From contig NZ_JACEFT010000018.1 of the NCBI RefSeq assembly GCF_013697085.1, positions 26,797 to 90,796 on the forward strand: a DNA stretch of 64,000 nucleotides, read 5' to 3'. Made by a program: the position numbers and the translations under genes. This DNA comes from Billgrantia kenyensis (GTDB lineage Bacteria > Pseudomonadota > Gammaproteobacteria > Pseudomonadales > Halomonadaceae). The notes below the pieces were generated by a model. It made no database searches, was not told the DNA's origin, and was given only the letters and a program-made list of their open reading frames with translations. Positions within the stretch are counted from its first letter, which is position 1; every line of letters begins with the position of its first letter. Below are positions 1 through 8,156 of the stretch, in pieces.

Positions 1-626
1 TGGCCTACATGCGCCAGGATATTGCCTTCAACCCGGGTGAGCTGGTCAGCCAGCGCCTGGTGGGGGGCTTTCTTGCCGAACTCTTCGATGCGTTGCTTAC
101 CGTCGATCCTCATTTGCATCGTATCGAGCGACTTGACCAGGCAGTACCGCTGCGCCATGCCGTCGCGTTGTCAGGCGCCCCCCAGCTTGGCGAAATGCTT
201 GCCAACCAGCAGGGGGATGCGCTGTTGCTGGGACCTGATGCTGAATCGGCGCAGTGGGTGGAAAGTGCCGCAAAGGTGGCGGGGATGGAGTTCGGCGTGT
301 GCACCAAGGTGCGGCATGGCGACCGTGACGTGGAGATCGCGTTGCCGGAGCTGCCCATCGCCGGGCGCCGGGTCGTTCTGCTGGATGACGTTGCCAGTTC
401 TGGAAGAACCCTGGCCCGCGCTGCCGAGCAACTGCTCGCAGCCGGGGCTGCCGGGGTAGATGTCGCGGTCACTCATGCGCTGTTTGCCGGCGACGCGCTT
501 GAGGTGATTCGCCGAGCTGGAGTGGGTAAGGTCTGGAGTACCGACACCATTGCCCATGAAAGCAATGCGGTACACCTGGCTCCGATACTGGCTCGGGCAC
601 TTGCGAAGGTACTTGCCGACGGCTGA
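1..626 (+). CDS. Ribose-phosphate pyrophosphokinase family protein (5' end missing)
   Basis: The reading frame is open to the window edge and begins mid-gene (Ala-Tyr-Met-Arg-Gln-Asp, like the YxRQD segment of PRPP synthetases). The last ~208 residues are present. The PRPP-binding loop is clear: VVLLDDVASSGRTLA at about residues 121-135 of the visible part. Family members make 5-phosphoribosyl diphosphate from ribose 5-phosphate and ATP. The sequence is divergent from the main housekeeping Prs, and such shorter paralogs often sit beside AMP phosphorylase genes in related bacteria (family knowledge). The upstream neighbour is outside the window, so that context cannot be tested. A 9-bp GC-rich inverted repeat follows the stop. 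Confidence 0.8.
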   Translation, partial: AYMRQDIAFNPGELVSQRLVGGFLAELFDALLTVDPHLHRIERLDQAVPLRHAVALSGAPQLGEMLANQQGDALLLGPDAESAQWVESAAKVAGMEFGVCTKVRHGDRDVEIALPELPIAGRRVVLLDDVASSGRTLARAAEQLLAAGAAGVDVAVTHALFAGDALEVIRRAGVGKVWSTDTIAHESNAVHLAPILARALAKVLADG

Positions 627-636
627 CCGGGAGGAG

Positions 637-656
637 TGGCGGCGCTGGCGCCGCCA
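637..656 (+). terminator. GC-rich hairpin after the PRPP-synthetase-like gene
   Basis: Perfect 9-base arms (TGGCGGCGC / GCGCCGCCA) separated by two bases, 11 bases after the stop codon. There is no T tract, so intrinsic termination is only possible, not shown. Confidence 0.3.
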
Positions 657-779
657 ATGGCAATATCCCATGATTCGATGCTGGCGCCGGGCTGAGTATC
701 GCCGGTCGATCTTTAACCGATGCTGGTTGTGACCGACCGAGGGGGCTCGCTGGGGTGTGCGAGGGGAAGCTCGGAGTCG

Positions 780-989
780 CTACAGTACCTTGACCCTCTT
801 GCCGGTGCCAGGCAAGTCGGTGTGGAAACCGATATCGAATCCCTGGTTGGCCAGCTGCGGTCGCCAGTACTCTTCGGTAGCCATGTCCTCGGCTGCCTTG
901 GAGCTCGGGGCCTGGAACAGGCCACCACCCAGATGCATGTCGTGCCCCCGGGGGTCAACGGCGTAAACGTCGACAAGAAAGTGTTCCAT
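780..989 (-). CDS. Small conserved-looking hypothetical protein (69 aa)
   Basis: I do not recognise this protein. Starting at 989 it reads MEHFLVDVYAVDPRGHDMHL... and ends ...GTGKRVKVL; it is soluble, mixed alpha/beta in character, with no signal or membrane segment. I chose 989 because GAGGG stands 4 bases before the ATG; the frame stays open to an ATG at 1154, which would add 55 residues of less convincing composition. It stands alone between a PRPP-synthetase-like gene and a secreted protein gene, both on the other strand. The stretches on each side (657-779 and 990-1211) contain no other gene that I can support. Confidence 0.5.
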   Translation of the reverse strand: MEHFLVDVYAVDPRGHDMHLGGGLFQAPSSKAAEDMATEEYWRPQLANQGFDIGFHTDLPGTGKRVKVL

Positions 990-1211
990 GACGCCCTCAC
1001 TGATTGAATTGACGGCGTCAGTATAATTCGGAGATGGCCCGTCGAAGAGCATTACTCGATTCCCGTCTGGTACCGGGTATGTGCCTACGGCATAAGTCTG
1101 CTGCTGCGAGACGTCCCTTTCAGTGAAACTGGCGTAATGCGCTGAGCCAGCCAAGCGGGAAAGCCGCCCTGCGGCTATGCTGACGAAGTCTCCCTTGTGA
1201 CGCGAGCCCTG

Positions 1212-2135
1212 ATGCGCCGCTGTTGCACATCCCCGTCAACCGGGCCAACCCGAAGTTGTCGAGGCACTCACACCCTGCAGGCGCTGCTGCTTGGCCTGCT
1301 GCTGGCTTGTTCGCCGCTCTCCTCGGCGCTGGCCCAGGACACCTTGCGGGACCAGTGGGGGGCGATCGTGGCCCTCTCGCCCTTTGCACAGCCTGTTCAT
1401 GTCTCCTCGGAGGAGCGACGCTATTCGGTCAGCGGCAGCGTCCATGCACGGGTCGCTCACCCTTTCGATAGGCTGGCCACGGCGCTTGATACCGCTGCGG
1501 CCTGGTGCGAGATCCTTTTCCTGCACCCCAACGTCAAGGCCTGCCTGCCGGATGACTCGGCGGCGGCTGGGGCCTTGCAGCTGTACGTGGGGCGTCTCGA
1601 GGAGTCGATCGCCGAGGCTGAGCGCCTGGACCTTCTGCTGCGGACGACCGCCCTGAGTGACAACTACATGGCGATCCGGCTCGAGGGAGCGAGAGGGCCC
1701 TACGCCATGCGGGACTTCCTGCTCCACCTGCAGGCGATCCCCGACGATGCCGTGCACAGCTTGATCAGCCTGCGCTACTCCCTGGCATTTGGCACCACGG
1801 CGCGACTCGCCTTGAGGGCATACTTTGCCTTTGGTGGACGTAACCGCGTGGGTTTCACCGTCGAGTCCCAGGGGCCGGATGGCCAGCCACAATATGTCGG
1901 GGGGCTGCCCGGGATGATCGAGCGCAACGTGATGCACTTCTACCTGGGGCTGTCGGTGCACCTTGATACGCTGAAAGTACCCGAGCCCGAGCGGTTTGCC
2001 GAACGCCTGGCAGCCTATTTCGCGGCTATCGACCGCTACCCTCGACAGCTTCGTGAGCAGGATGAGGCGAGCTACCTGGCCCAGAAGCGACAAGAGCATG
2101 TCGACCAGCAGGCCTACGAGGTCAGTCGTCCATAG
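1212..2135 (+). CDS. Exported protein of unknown function
   Basis: A 307-residue protein with an N-terminal signal: basic start, hydrophobic stretch LQALLLGLLLACSPLSSA and a likely cleavage after ALA (ALAQD), so the mature protein is periplasmic. The ATG at 1212 is preferred; an in-frame GTG at 1197 is possible. No membrane segment follows the signal. I cannot assign a family; the body has a single conserved-looking AWCEILFLHPNVKAC segment and a later FGGRNRVGFTVE beta-rich segment, reminiscent of lipid-binding folds, but this is only an impression. It converges with the M48 protease gene 40 bases downstream. Confidence 0.7.
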   Translation: MRRCCTSPSTGPTRSCRGTHTLQALLLGLLLACSPLSSALAQDTLRDQWGAIVALSPFAQPVHVSSEERRYSVSGSVHARVAHPFDRLATALDTAAAWCEILFLHPNVKACLPDDSAAAGALQLYVGRLEESIAEAERLDLLLRTTALSDNYMAIRLEGARGPYAMRDFLLHLQAIPDDAVHSLISLRYSLAFGTTARLALRAYFAFGGRNRVGFTVESQGPDGQPQYVGGLPGMIERNVMHFYLGLSVHLDTLKVPEPERFAERLAAYFAAIDRYPRQLREQDEASYLAQKRQEHVDQQAYEVSRP

Positions 2136-2174
2136 GCTGGTGGAGCATAGGGGCAGCGCTTGCCCGCACGCAGC

Positions 2175-3134
2175 TCAGCGGCGTCGTACGATCCAGTAGC
2201 GCCTTCCCAGCGGCCCGGGACGCTCGAGTATCACGGGTCTCGCGGCGTCGTCGCGGTGGGTGGGGGAGACGCTGACATGAGAGCCTTTAACGAGTGCCAG
2301 CAGGCGACGGATGCGCTCCCGGGTGGGCGGATGGGTGCGCAGCCAGTCGAGCCAGGCCGGCGGTCGGCGTCCAAACATCGTCATCAACCAGGCGCCATGA
2401 TGACGCTCCAGGACGGTCAGGGCCGAGGCGAGCGCATAGGGGTCACCGGTCAGTGCGACGGCTTCCAGGTCGGCACTGTATTCCCGACGACGCGACAGCG
2501 CCAGCTGCAGCAGGCTGCTGAGCGTGGGGGCACAGGCGGCTGCCAGCAGCGCCAGCCACGGCAGCGGCTCGCCTTCGGCGACCAGGCTTGGCAGCATCAC
2601 CAGAAGGGAGATCTGCAGCAGCAAGGCTAGCCACAGGGTCAGTCGGGTCATGGCGGCCGCCATGGACATGACGCGGGTATCGCCATGACGGAGATGGCTG
2701 ACTTCATGCGCCAGGACCCCGACAAGCTGAGCCAGGTCCAGTGTCCGCACCAGCCCTTCGGTCAAGGCGATCCCTCCTTCACGGGGGCCGCCCACGGTAA
2801 AGGCATTGAGTTCAGGGGAAGGGGTGTAGTACAGCTGCGGTGGCTGCTCGAGGCCGGCGCGCTGATAGAGCACATCGAGTGCCTGGTACAGGGTGGGAGC
2901 CTGATGTCGCCGCAGCAGTCCCGCGCCGGAGCTGGCCAGGACCAGGCGTGCGGGAACCCAACCGGTGATCTGAACGACAATTGCCACCACGATCAGGCTC
3001 ACCAATACTCCGGGGATTCCCGTGAGCAGGTAGCCAGGTAGGGCCAGGACCAGCGCCAGGCTGGCCACGATCAACAGGGTCTGGAGGGTGTTCTTCAGGC
3101 GAGCCAGCCCGATCGACCGAGTGAGATGCGACAT
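2175..3134 (-). CDS. M48 family (HtpX-like) membrane metalloprotease
   Basis: A 319-residue zinc metalloprotease. Two hydrophobic segments near the N-terminus (about residues 17-60) precede the catalytic motif HEVSH (about residue 140), and a second hydrophobic pair (about 165-215) is followed by REYSADLEA, where the Glu is the third zinc ligand. This order is typical of HtpX, which degrades damaged inner-membrane proteins. The start at 3134 has AGGAG five bases upstream; the frame is open further to 3260 but that would add 42 polar residues without a ribosome site. It diverges from the lipoprotein gene starting at 3276. Not called htpX itself because the housekeeping copy may be elsewhere. 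Confidence 0.88.
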   Translation of the reverse strand: MSHLTRSIGLARLKNTLQTLLIVASLALVLALPGYLLTGIPGVLVSLIVVAIVVQITGWVPARLVLASSGAGLLRRHQAPTLYQALDVLYQRAGLEQPPQLYYTPSPELNAFTVGGPREGGIALTEGLVRTLDLAQLVGVLAHEVSHLRHGDTRVMSMAAAMTRLTLWLALLLQISLLVMLPSLVAEGEPLPWLALLAAACAPTLSSLLQLALSRRREYSADLEAVALTGDPYALASALTVLERHHGAWLMTMFGRRPPAWLDWLRTHPPTRERIRRLLALVKGSHVSVSPTHRDDAARPVILERPGPLGRRYWIVRRR

Positions 3135-3275
3135 GCGGCTCCTGGTCTTGTTAATGTCACCAACCTTCCGACAACGATTGTACTCTCGTGCGCGGCTGCT
3201 GGCCTGGGGGCTAGCCAGCGGCCGCGCAAACGCGTAAAACAGCGCAGCAAACTCTAGCATGCTCCGGAGTACGAG

Positions 3276-3827
3276 ATGGCGTATTCGAGATTGGCAACTG
3301 TCATGATCCTGCTGCTGCTGTTGGGCGGCTGCACCTCACGCTCGGCACCGCAGGCTGAACCGACCCCGCCCGCAGAGGATCCGGGCCCTTCCGAGCAGGC
3401 GTTGTCGCCAGAGCCAAGTCCTGCTGTGGTTGGCACCTCGCGTGAAGATCGATTCTGGGTTCCGCCTCACTTCGGCTCGGAAATGGATGAAGCTCACTAT
3501 TACATCAGCCGTCTGGCCGACAGGCGCTTCGTCGATGTCTACGGCGGCGAGGATCACCCGCGGGTGTGGTACATCGCAGCGGAAAGTTTGGGCCAGATCG
3601 GGGAGCCGGCCATACCGCTACTGTTTGCGCTGATCGAGACCGATGACTCCTACGAACTGATGCTGCTGCTCTATGCCCTGCAGCTGGCCACCCAGGACCC
3701 CCAACTGATGGCACAGACCGAGGGTGACTATGTTCGCCTGACGGAAACGCTGAACGAGGGCGCCAACGCCGAGAATCGCGCCATTGCACAGGAGTGGTGG
3801 GAACGCCACGGTTGGCGCTGGCAATAA
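3276..3827 (+). CDS. Lipoprotein with HEAT-like repeats
   Basis: The 183-residue product starts with a classic lipoprotein signal: MAYSRLATVMILLLLLGGC, lipobox LGGC with the Cys at residue 19. After a Pro/Glu-rich linker (about 22-55) comes a helical domain with PRVWYIAAESLGQIGEPAIPLLFALIE (two adjacent pieces of a HEAT/PBS-lyase type repeat), suggesting a protein-binding role at the inner face of the envelope. A GGAG lies upstream of the ATG. It stands between the divergent M48 protease and a deaminase gene. The exact partner is unknown. Confidence 0.75.
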   Translation: MAYSRLATVMILLLLLGGCTSRSAPQAEPTPPAEDPGPSEQALSPEPSPAVVGTSREDRFWVPPHFGSEMDEAHYYISRLADRRFVDVYGGEDHPRVWYIAAESLGQIGEPAIPLLFALIETDDSYELMLLLYALQLATQDPQLMAQTEGDYVRLTETLNEGANAENRAIAQEWWERHGWRWQ

Positions 3828-3917
3828 TGAACCTGAGGCCATCGCGGGCAGCACCCAGCGGGATTTGCTATGGTCACGACGAGGCTCGCAAGGACATCGA
3901 CACAGGAGGCTGCCGCC

Positions 3918-4355
3918 ATGGATCGCTTCATGCAAGCGGCGATCGAAGAGGCCCGTCAGGGGCTGGCCGAGGGAGGGATACCCATCGGTTCGGTATTGGT
4001 ACATCGCGAACAGATTCTCGGTCGGGGCCACAATCGCCGAGTCCAGGCCGGCAGCAGCGTGCTCCACGGGGAGATGGATGCGCTCGAGAGCGCGGGGCGC
4101 CAGCCGGCGGCTGTCTATCGCAACTCCACTCTCTACACCACCCTGTCGCCCTGCGCCATGTGCAGCGGGGCGATTCTGCTCTATGGCATTCCCCGCGTCG
4201 TCATCGGCGAGAACCGAACATTCCTCGGCGAGGAGGAACTGTTGCGCGCCCGTGGCGTCGAGGTCGAGGTCATGCAGCTCGAAGAGTGCATCGATATGAT
4301 GAAACGCTTCATCGAAGCCTCGCCCGAGCTGTGGAACGAGGATATCGGCGAGTAG
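3918..4355 (+). CDS. Cytosine-deaminase-type nucleoside/nucleobase deaminase
   Basis: A 145-residue member of the CDA fold. Zinc ligands and the catalytic Glu are visible in HGEMDAL (about residues 54-60) and SPCAMC (about 81-86), the HxE...PCxxC arrangement. The sequence IGENRTFLGEEELL near the C-terminus resembles the yeast Fcy1 cytosine deaminase subgroup, which deaminates cytosine to uracil, rather than tRNA adenosine deaminase TadA. The ATG at 3918 has AGGAGG 8 bases upstream; earlier in-frame codons add a non-conserved lead. The substrate is inferred only from family resemblance. Confidence 0.82.
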   Translation: MDRFMQAAIEEARQGLAEGGIPIGSVLVHREQILGRGHNRRVQAGSSVLHGEMDALESAGRQPAAVYRNSTLYTTLSPCAMCSGAILLYGIPRVVIGENRTFLGEEELLRARGVEVEVMQLEECIDMMKRFIEASPELWNEDIGE

Positions 4356-4363
4356 TGGCCGTG

Positions 4364-4381
4364 CTGTCATGAAACTGTCAT
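4364..4381 (+). promoter_or_regulatory. Pho box (PhoB operator)
   Basis: CTGTCAT-GAAA-CTGTCAT: two identical 7-base repeats 11 bases apart, matching the PhoB consensus CTGTCATAWAWCTGTCAY at all repeat positions. It lies upstream of a Na+/phosphate symporter and PhoU-domain gene pair, so control by phosphate starvation is very likely. A weaker second copy (TTGTCAT-GCAA-CCGACAC) lies at 4417-4434. Confidence 0.85.
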
Positions 4382-4463
4382 ATCCGACGTTTACCGTTCG
4401 CCCGCAGCAGTCAGGTTGTCATGCAACCGACACATTTCCATGCAGAGAGCAAGTGGCCACTTG

Positions 4464-5672
4464 ATGTCGAAACCACCCCCTTCCTCCAGCGAGTCCCAGC
4501 GCGCGGCCCTGGCCCGTGAGCCGGTTCGCGAAGTGCCGGCCTGGATGCGTGGCATCTATGCCGGACTCTGCCTGTACTTCTTCCTGGCGGCCCTGAATGT
4601 GCTTGGTTCCGGCCTGGGCACCTTCGGCCAGGCCAGTGACTTCCTGAGCCAGCTCTTCGCCTATGGCGAGAACCCGTTCATCGCGCTGCTTGCCGGTGTC
4701 CTGGTCACCATGATCGTGCAGAGCTCCTCGTTCACATCGGCGTTGATCGTGACCCTGGTGGCCAGCGGTGAGATGACCTTGGGCACCGCCGTATTCGCCA
4801 TCATGGGGGCCAACATCGGTACTGCGGTCACCGGAGTGATCGTGGCGTTGGCCAACGTGCGCATCAAGCGCAACTTCAAGCGCTCCTTTACCGCGGCGCT
4901 GATGCATGACTTCTTCAATATCCTCACCGTCCTCGTGGTGTTCCCGCTGGAGCTGATCAGCGGCCTGTTCCACGAGGCGGGGCGGGGCATGTTCTCGCGG
5001 TTCGCCGCATGGTTGACCGAATTGATCGGCCTTGAGGAGGTGGCACGCCCGAACAGTCCGATCAAGGTGATCACCCAGCCGATCGTCGATCTGTTCAACA
5101 TGGTCGGTGGCTGGTTGACGCCAACACCGGCTGCCCAGGGCCTGCTGGTCGCCGGCCTCGGCATGCTGCTGATGTTCACCGCGTTGATCTTCATGGTACA
5201 GAACCTGCGTGGTGCGCTGTTGCGGCACATGGATGGGCTTTTCCGCACCTACTTCTTCCGCAGCGACGCACGCGCCTATGGCGTTGGCCTGGTCTCCACC
5301 GTCCTGGTGCAATCGAGCACCATTACCAGCAGCCTCATGGTACCCCTGGCCGGGGCCGGCGTGGTGCGCCTGCGGCGCGTGCTGCCGTTCATGATGGGGG
5401 CCAACCTGGGCACCACCGTGACCAGCGTGCTGGCCGCGACCGCCAACCCGGTGGCGGCGGCGATGACGGTGGCGTTGTTCCACGTCATCTTCAACCTCAC
5501 CGGTACCGCTATCTGGTGGCCGCTGCGTTATATTCCTCTCAAGGTGGCCACCTGGTATGGCAAGCTGGCGGCGCGCCAGACCCGCTATGCCTTCGTTTTC
5601 CTGATTGGCGTATTCCTGGTAATACCGCTGCTGGGAATCGGCGCCGTCGAACTGTTCACGAGCCTGCGCTGA
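4464..5672 (+). CDS. Na+/phosphate cotransporter (NptA / PNaS family)
   Basis: About 402 residues, with eight or more hydrophobic segments. The duplicated PNaS signature is visible twice: IVQSSSFTSALIVTLVASG with GANIGTAVTG in the first half, and LVQSSTITSSLMVPLAGAG with GANLGTTVTS in the second, the inverted-repeat substrate and sodium sites of the family. The product should import inorganic phosphate with sodium across the inner membrane. The start is uncertain: ATG at 4464 or 4440; the upstream TTG at 4416 would put a PhoB half-site inside the gene. The next gene encodes a separate PhoU domain, which in many relatives is fused to the transporter. A Pho box upstream predicts induction under phosphate limitation. 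Confidence 0.88.
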   Translation: MSKPPPSSSESQRAALAREPVREVPAWMRGIYAGLCLYFFLAALNVLGSGLGTFGQASDFLSQLFAYGENPFIALLAGVLVTMIVQSSSFTSALIVTLVASGEMTLGTAVFAIMGANIGTAVTGVIVALANVRIKRNFKRSFTAALMHDFFNILTVLVVFPLELISGLFHEAGRGMFSRFAAWLTELIGLEEVARPNSPIKVITQPIVDLFNMVGGWLTPTPAAQGLLVAGLGMLLMFTALIFMVQNLRGALLRHMDGLFRTYFFRSDARAYGVGLVSTVLVQSSTITSSLMVPLAGAGVVRLRRVLPFMMGANLGTTVTSVLAATANPVAAAMTVALFHVIFNLTGTAIWWPLRYIPLKVATWYGKLAARQTRYAFVFLIGVFLVIPLLGIGAVELFTSLR

Positions 5673-5697
5673 GCGCGCTGTTTCAGGAGTCTCCTCG

Positions 5698-6381
5698 ATG
5701 TTTCGTCAGCTATTCAGCGCCCTGACCTCAGAAAACACCATCAACCTGGCCTTTGAGGATCTCACCCAGATGCTGCATGACGGCGCCTGGATGTTCGATC
5801 GTGCCAATGAGGTGCTGCACAGTTCCGCACCCGCAGACCAGGTGCGGGAGCCCCTCTACGAGCGGGACCGCAGTATCAATGAGCTCGAGCGATCGATCCG
5901 GCGCAAGATCCTGCGCCACCTGACCGTCAACCCCGGGCATGATGTGGCGATCTGCCTGGCATTGATGAGCGTGGCCAAGGATGCAGAGCGCATCGGCGAC
6001 TACTGCAAGAATGTCTTCGAAGTCGGGCACTTCTACCGCGAAGGCTTCCATGTCACCAAGTACCAGGAGCCACTGGACCTGGTTGCTTCCAAAGTGGCCG
6101 ACATGTTCGGTCTGGTCATCAAGGCGGCGGACAAGTCCGACGAGGCAAGTGCGCGCAAGGCCTTGATGGTGGCTCGCGAGGTGCGGCCCCATTGCGATCG
6201 CCTGATCAAGGAGCTGTTCCGGGACGAGGACAAGGTGGAGTTCCACGAGGCCGTGGCCTACTCGCTGTTGGCGCGGCATTACAAGCGGGTGGCGGCTCAC
6301 CTGGCCAACATCGCGACCGCGGCGCTGGGCAGGCTGGAGGACCTGGACTTCTACCCCGATGAAGACGATGGCGACGCATGA
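5698..6381 (+). CDS. PhoU-domain protein paired with the Na+/Pi transporter
   Basis: A 227-residue all-helical protein. The PhoU metal-site motif appears as AKDAERIGDYCKNV (about residues 96-109), and the C-terminal repeat RHYKRVAAHLANIATAAL matches the second PhoU half. PhoU proteins restrain phosphate uptake and PhoR-PhoB signalling. It starts 25 bases after the transporter stop behind AGGAG, so the two are one operon. It is not next to a PstSCAB system, so this copy likely serves the sodium-driven transporter. Its last 31 bases overlap the convergent gene at 6351. Confidence 0.85.
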   Translation: MFRQLFSALTSENTINLAFEDLTQMLHDGAWMFDRANEVLHSSAPADQVREPLYERDRSINELERSIRRKILRHLTVNPGHDVAICLALMSVAKDAERIGDYCKNVFEVGHFYREGFHVTKYQEPLDLVASKVADMFGLVIKAADKSDEASARKALMVAREVRPHCDRLIKELFRDEDKVEFHEAVAYSLLARHYKRVAAHLANIATAALGRLEDLDFYPDEDDGDA

Positions 6382-7277
6382 GCCTCAAGGCACTCGGGTA
6401 GGGCATCGCGCAGCGAACGCGGCAGGATATCGAGGTCGGTAAAGGTGCCGACCTCTTCGCCGACCGTGTTGTCGGACGCCATCATCACGACCTGATCGCG
6501 GGTCAAAGGTGGACTGGCCAGCGGCGATGCCATCAGCGCGGCGAGATGCCAGAGGGGGAACGGCAAGGGCAGAAGCCAGCGCTCCCGCCCCAGATAGGCC
6601 ATGAGCAATTGCAGCACCTCGCGGTAACTCATGATGTCCGGACCGCCCAGCTCGAACAGGCGTCTCCGCGGCGGCGACTCGCCCAACAAGCGCACGATGG
6701 CACGGGCGACGTCCCTTACATGCACCGGCTGCAGGCGAGTTTCCCCGTGCCCGAATAGCGGTATCACGGGGAGTCGTGTCAAGCCGGCCAGGCGGCTGAG
6801 AAAGGCATCGTTGGGTCCGAACATCACGCTTGGTCGCAGGATCACCGCCTTGGGGAACACTTCGATGACGCTGGATTCCCCTTTCCCCCTGGCCCTGACA
6901 TAGCGGGAGCGAGAATTTGCAGCAGCGCCGATCCCGGAGAGCTGGATATAGGTCTCGACTCCCTCCGACCGGGCCAGGCTGGCGAGGCGCCCCGCGCCTT
7001 CCACATGCACCCCCTGGAAGCTCAACTGGCGATTCTCGGTATACAGGCTAACGGCGTTGACCACTCCGCGTGCGCCCTCGAGAGCGCGTCTCGCATCGGC
7101 TTCGCTGCAGATATCGGCACTCACGGTTTCGAGCGGGTCGCTGGGCTCGGCCCACCCGGGAAGGGTCGGGTGGCGAGCCGCAATGCGTACGGCGTGCCCC
7201 GCATCCACGAGTTCGTGCACCACCTGAGCGCCCAGAAAGCCAGTCCCGCCGAATACGGTTATGGGAGCTTTCGACAT
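6351..7277 (-). CDS. NDUFA9-like NAD(P)-binding short-chain reductase family protein
   Basis: A 308-residue extended SDR-like protein. The Rossmann nucleotide motif VFGGTGFLGAQVV sits at residues 8-20 and a conserved RPSVMFGPND lies about residue 150. The domain order matches the 'complex I NDUFA9 subunit family' proteins of bacteria, which are atypical SDRs of unknown substrate, not part of bacterial complex I. The ATG at 7277 is the first in frame. It follows the Lrp/AsnC regulator gene by 49 bases on the same strand and could be co-transcribed. Its 3' end overlaps the phoU-like gene convergently. Confidence 0.8.
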   Translation of the reverse strand: MSKAPITVFGGTGFLGAQVVHELVDAGHAVRIAARHPTLPGWAEPSDPLETVSADICSEADARRALEGARGVVNAVSLYTENRQLSFQGVHVEGAGRLASLARSEGVETYIQLSGIGAAANSRSRYVRARGKGESSVIEVFPKAVILRPSVMFGPNDAFLSRLAGLTRLPVIPLFGHGETRLQPVHVRDVARAIVRLLGESPPRRRLFELGGPDIMSYREVLQLLMAYLGRERWLLPLPFPLWHLAALMASPLASPPLTRDQVVMMASDNTVGEEVGTFTDLDILPRSLRDALPECLEAHASPSSSSG

Positions 7278-7326
7278 ACTTTATTCATCCGTTCGCTTTT
7301 CTCGTGTGCCCGGTTTACCTGGCGCC

Positions 7327-7800
7327 TCAGCGGTCGGACAAGGGCAGGGCGCCGCTTTCCTTGATCGTGCGTATTGCGAAAGTACTGTCCGCGGAGCTGA
7401 CCTCCTTGAGTTGGTGAAGCTGACGCAGCCATTGCTCGAAGCCATGGATATCGGCAGCGATGACCTGGAGCAGGTAGTCGAAATGGCCGGAGACGCTGTG
7501 GCACTGAATGACTTCCGGCATGCTGCGCACGGTGTCCTCGAATTCAGCTATCTGGTCCTGCCTGTGGTGCTTCAGGCGCACCTGAACGAACAGTGTCAGG
7601 GTCAAGCCGAGCAGGGCCTTGTCCAGTTCGGCACGATAGCGCGTGATGACGCCAGCCTGTTCGAGCCGGCGAATACGGCGTGCACAGGGGGAGGGGGAGA
7701 GATTCACCAGCTCTGCCAGTTCGGCGGTGGTAAGACGGGCGTCCTGCTGCAGGGCTTCGAGCAACATGCGATCGATGCGGTCGAGTTTGAGATTGCGCAT
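7327..7800 (-). CDS. Lrp/AsnC family transcriptional regulator
   Basis: A 157-residue regulator. The N-terminal helix-turn-helix begins LDRIDRMLLEALQQDAR and continues to LSPSPCARRIRRLEQAGVI, the SxxxCxxRxxxLExxGxI pattern of the family. The rest is the AsnC ligand domain (GHFDYLLQVIAADIHGFEQW). Such proteins sense amino acids and act as octamers on nearby or global targets. The start at 7800 is set by the family's usual short lead before LDxxD. It is divergent from the SUF operon; no specific target is evident. The likely C-terminus is at 7327. Confidence 0.9.
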   Translation of the reverse strand: MRNLKLDRIDRMLLEALQQDARLTTAELAELVNLSPSPCARRIRRLEQAGVITRYRAELDKALLGLTLTLFVQVRLKHHRQDQIAEFEDTVRSMPEVIQCHSVSGHFDYLLQVIAADIHGFEQWLRQLHQLKEVSSADSTFAIRTIKESGALPLSDR

Positions 7801-8072
7801 GGGGTGCCTCGTCAATGTGGCGTTCAGTGGTTCCTTGGCCGATGCCGCTAACCCTCCCCCCAAGTCTGACGAATCCGGACCATACTCGCCAGTTTCAAAG
7901 GCAACGAGAGTCGAGATACCCGCACCGACCGGCTGAGTCGCTTGTAGTGGCCGGTGTCTATCGCAAGCGGTAAGGGTAAACTCTATTGATGAGAATGATT
8001 CCATTTATTCATTGGAATGGCTTCGATCATGCTGCTATCTCACGCTTACCGAGCTCCTGGTCGCTTCAGGTC
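7801..8072. other. Divergent intergenic region between the AsnC regulator and the SUF operon
   Basis: The gap from 7801 to 8156 has no gene. Its right part carries the SUF promoter and an IscR-like site (listed separately). Around 7988-8010 there is TGATGAGAATGATTCCATTT, whose GAGAATGATT part resembles half of a Fur box; this is suggestive because suf operons are often Fur-controlled. The left part shows nothing I can interpret. Confidence 0.4.
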
Positions 8073-8101
8073 TTCACATCGGAATCATACAGGACTAAAA
8101 T
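8073..8101 (+). promoter_or_regulatory. SUF operon promoter
   Basis: TTCACA (8073-8078), a 17-base spacer and TAAAAT (8096-8101), a good sigma-70 promoter 56 bases before the regulator start. The IscR-like operator at 8087-8111 covers the -10 box, the usual arrangement for repression. Confidence 0.65.
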
Positions 8102-8111
8102 GGTCCCAAAT
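8087..8111 (+). promoter_or_regulatory. IscR type-1-like operator
   Basis: The 25-base stretch starts ATACAGGACTAAAATGGTC and ends in AAAT. It keeps the ATA..., GACT-RWWWY and GTC...AT positions of the E. coli IscR type-1 consensus. The first downstream gene is itself an Rrf2-family Fe-S regulator with three cysteines, so autoregulation through this site is the simplest reading. Confidence 0.6.
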
Positions 8112-8156
8112 GGAGTGCGGGGGCTTTGGCGCACTCGCATCTTTCAGGAGTCAGGC

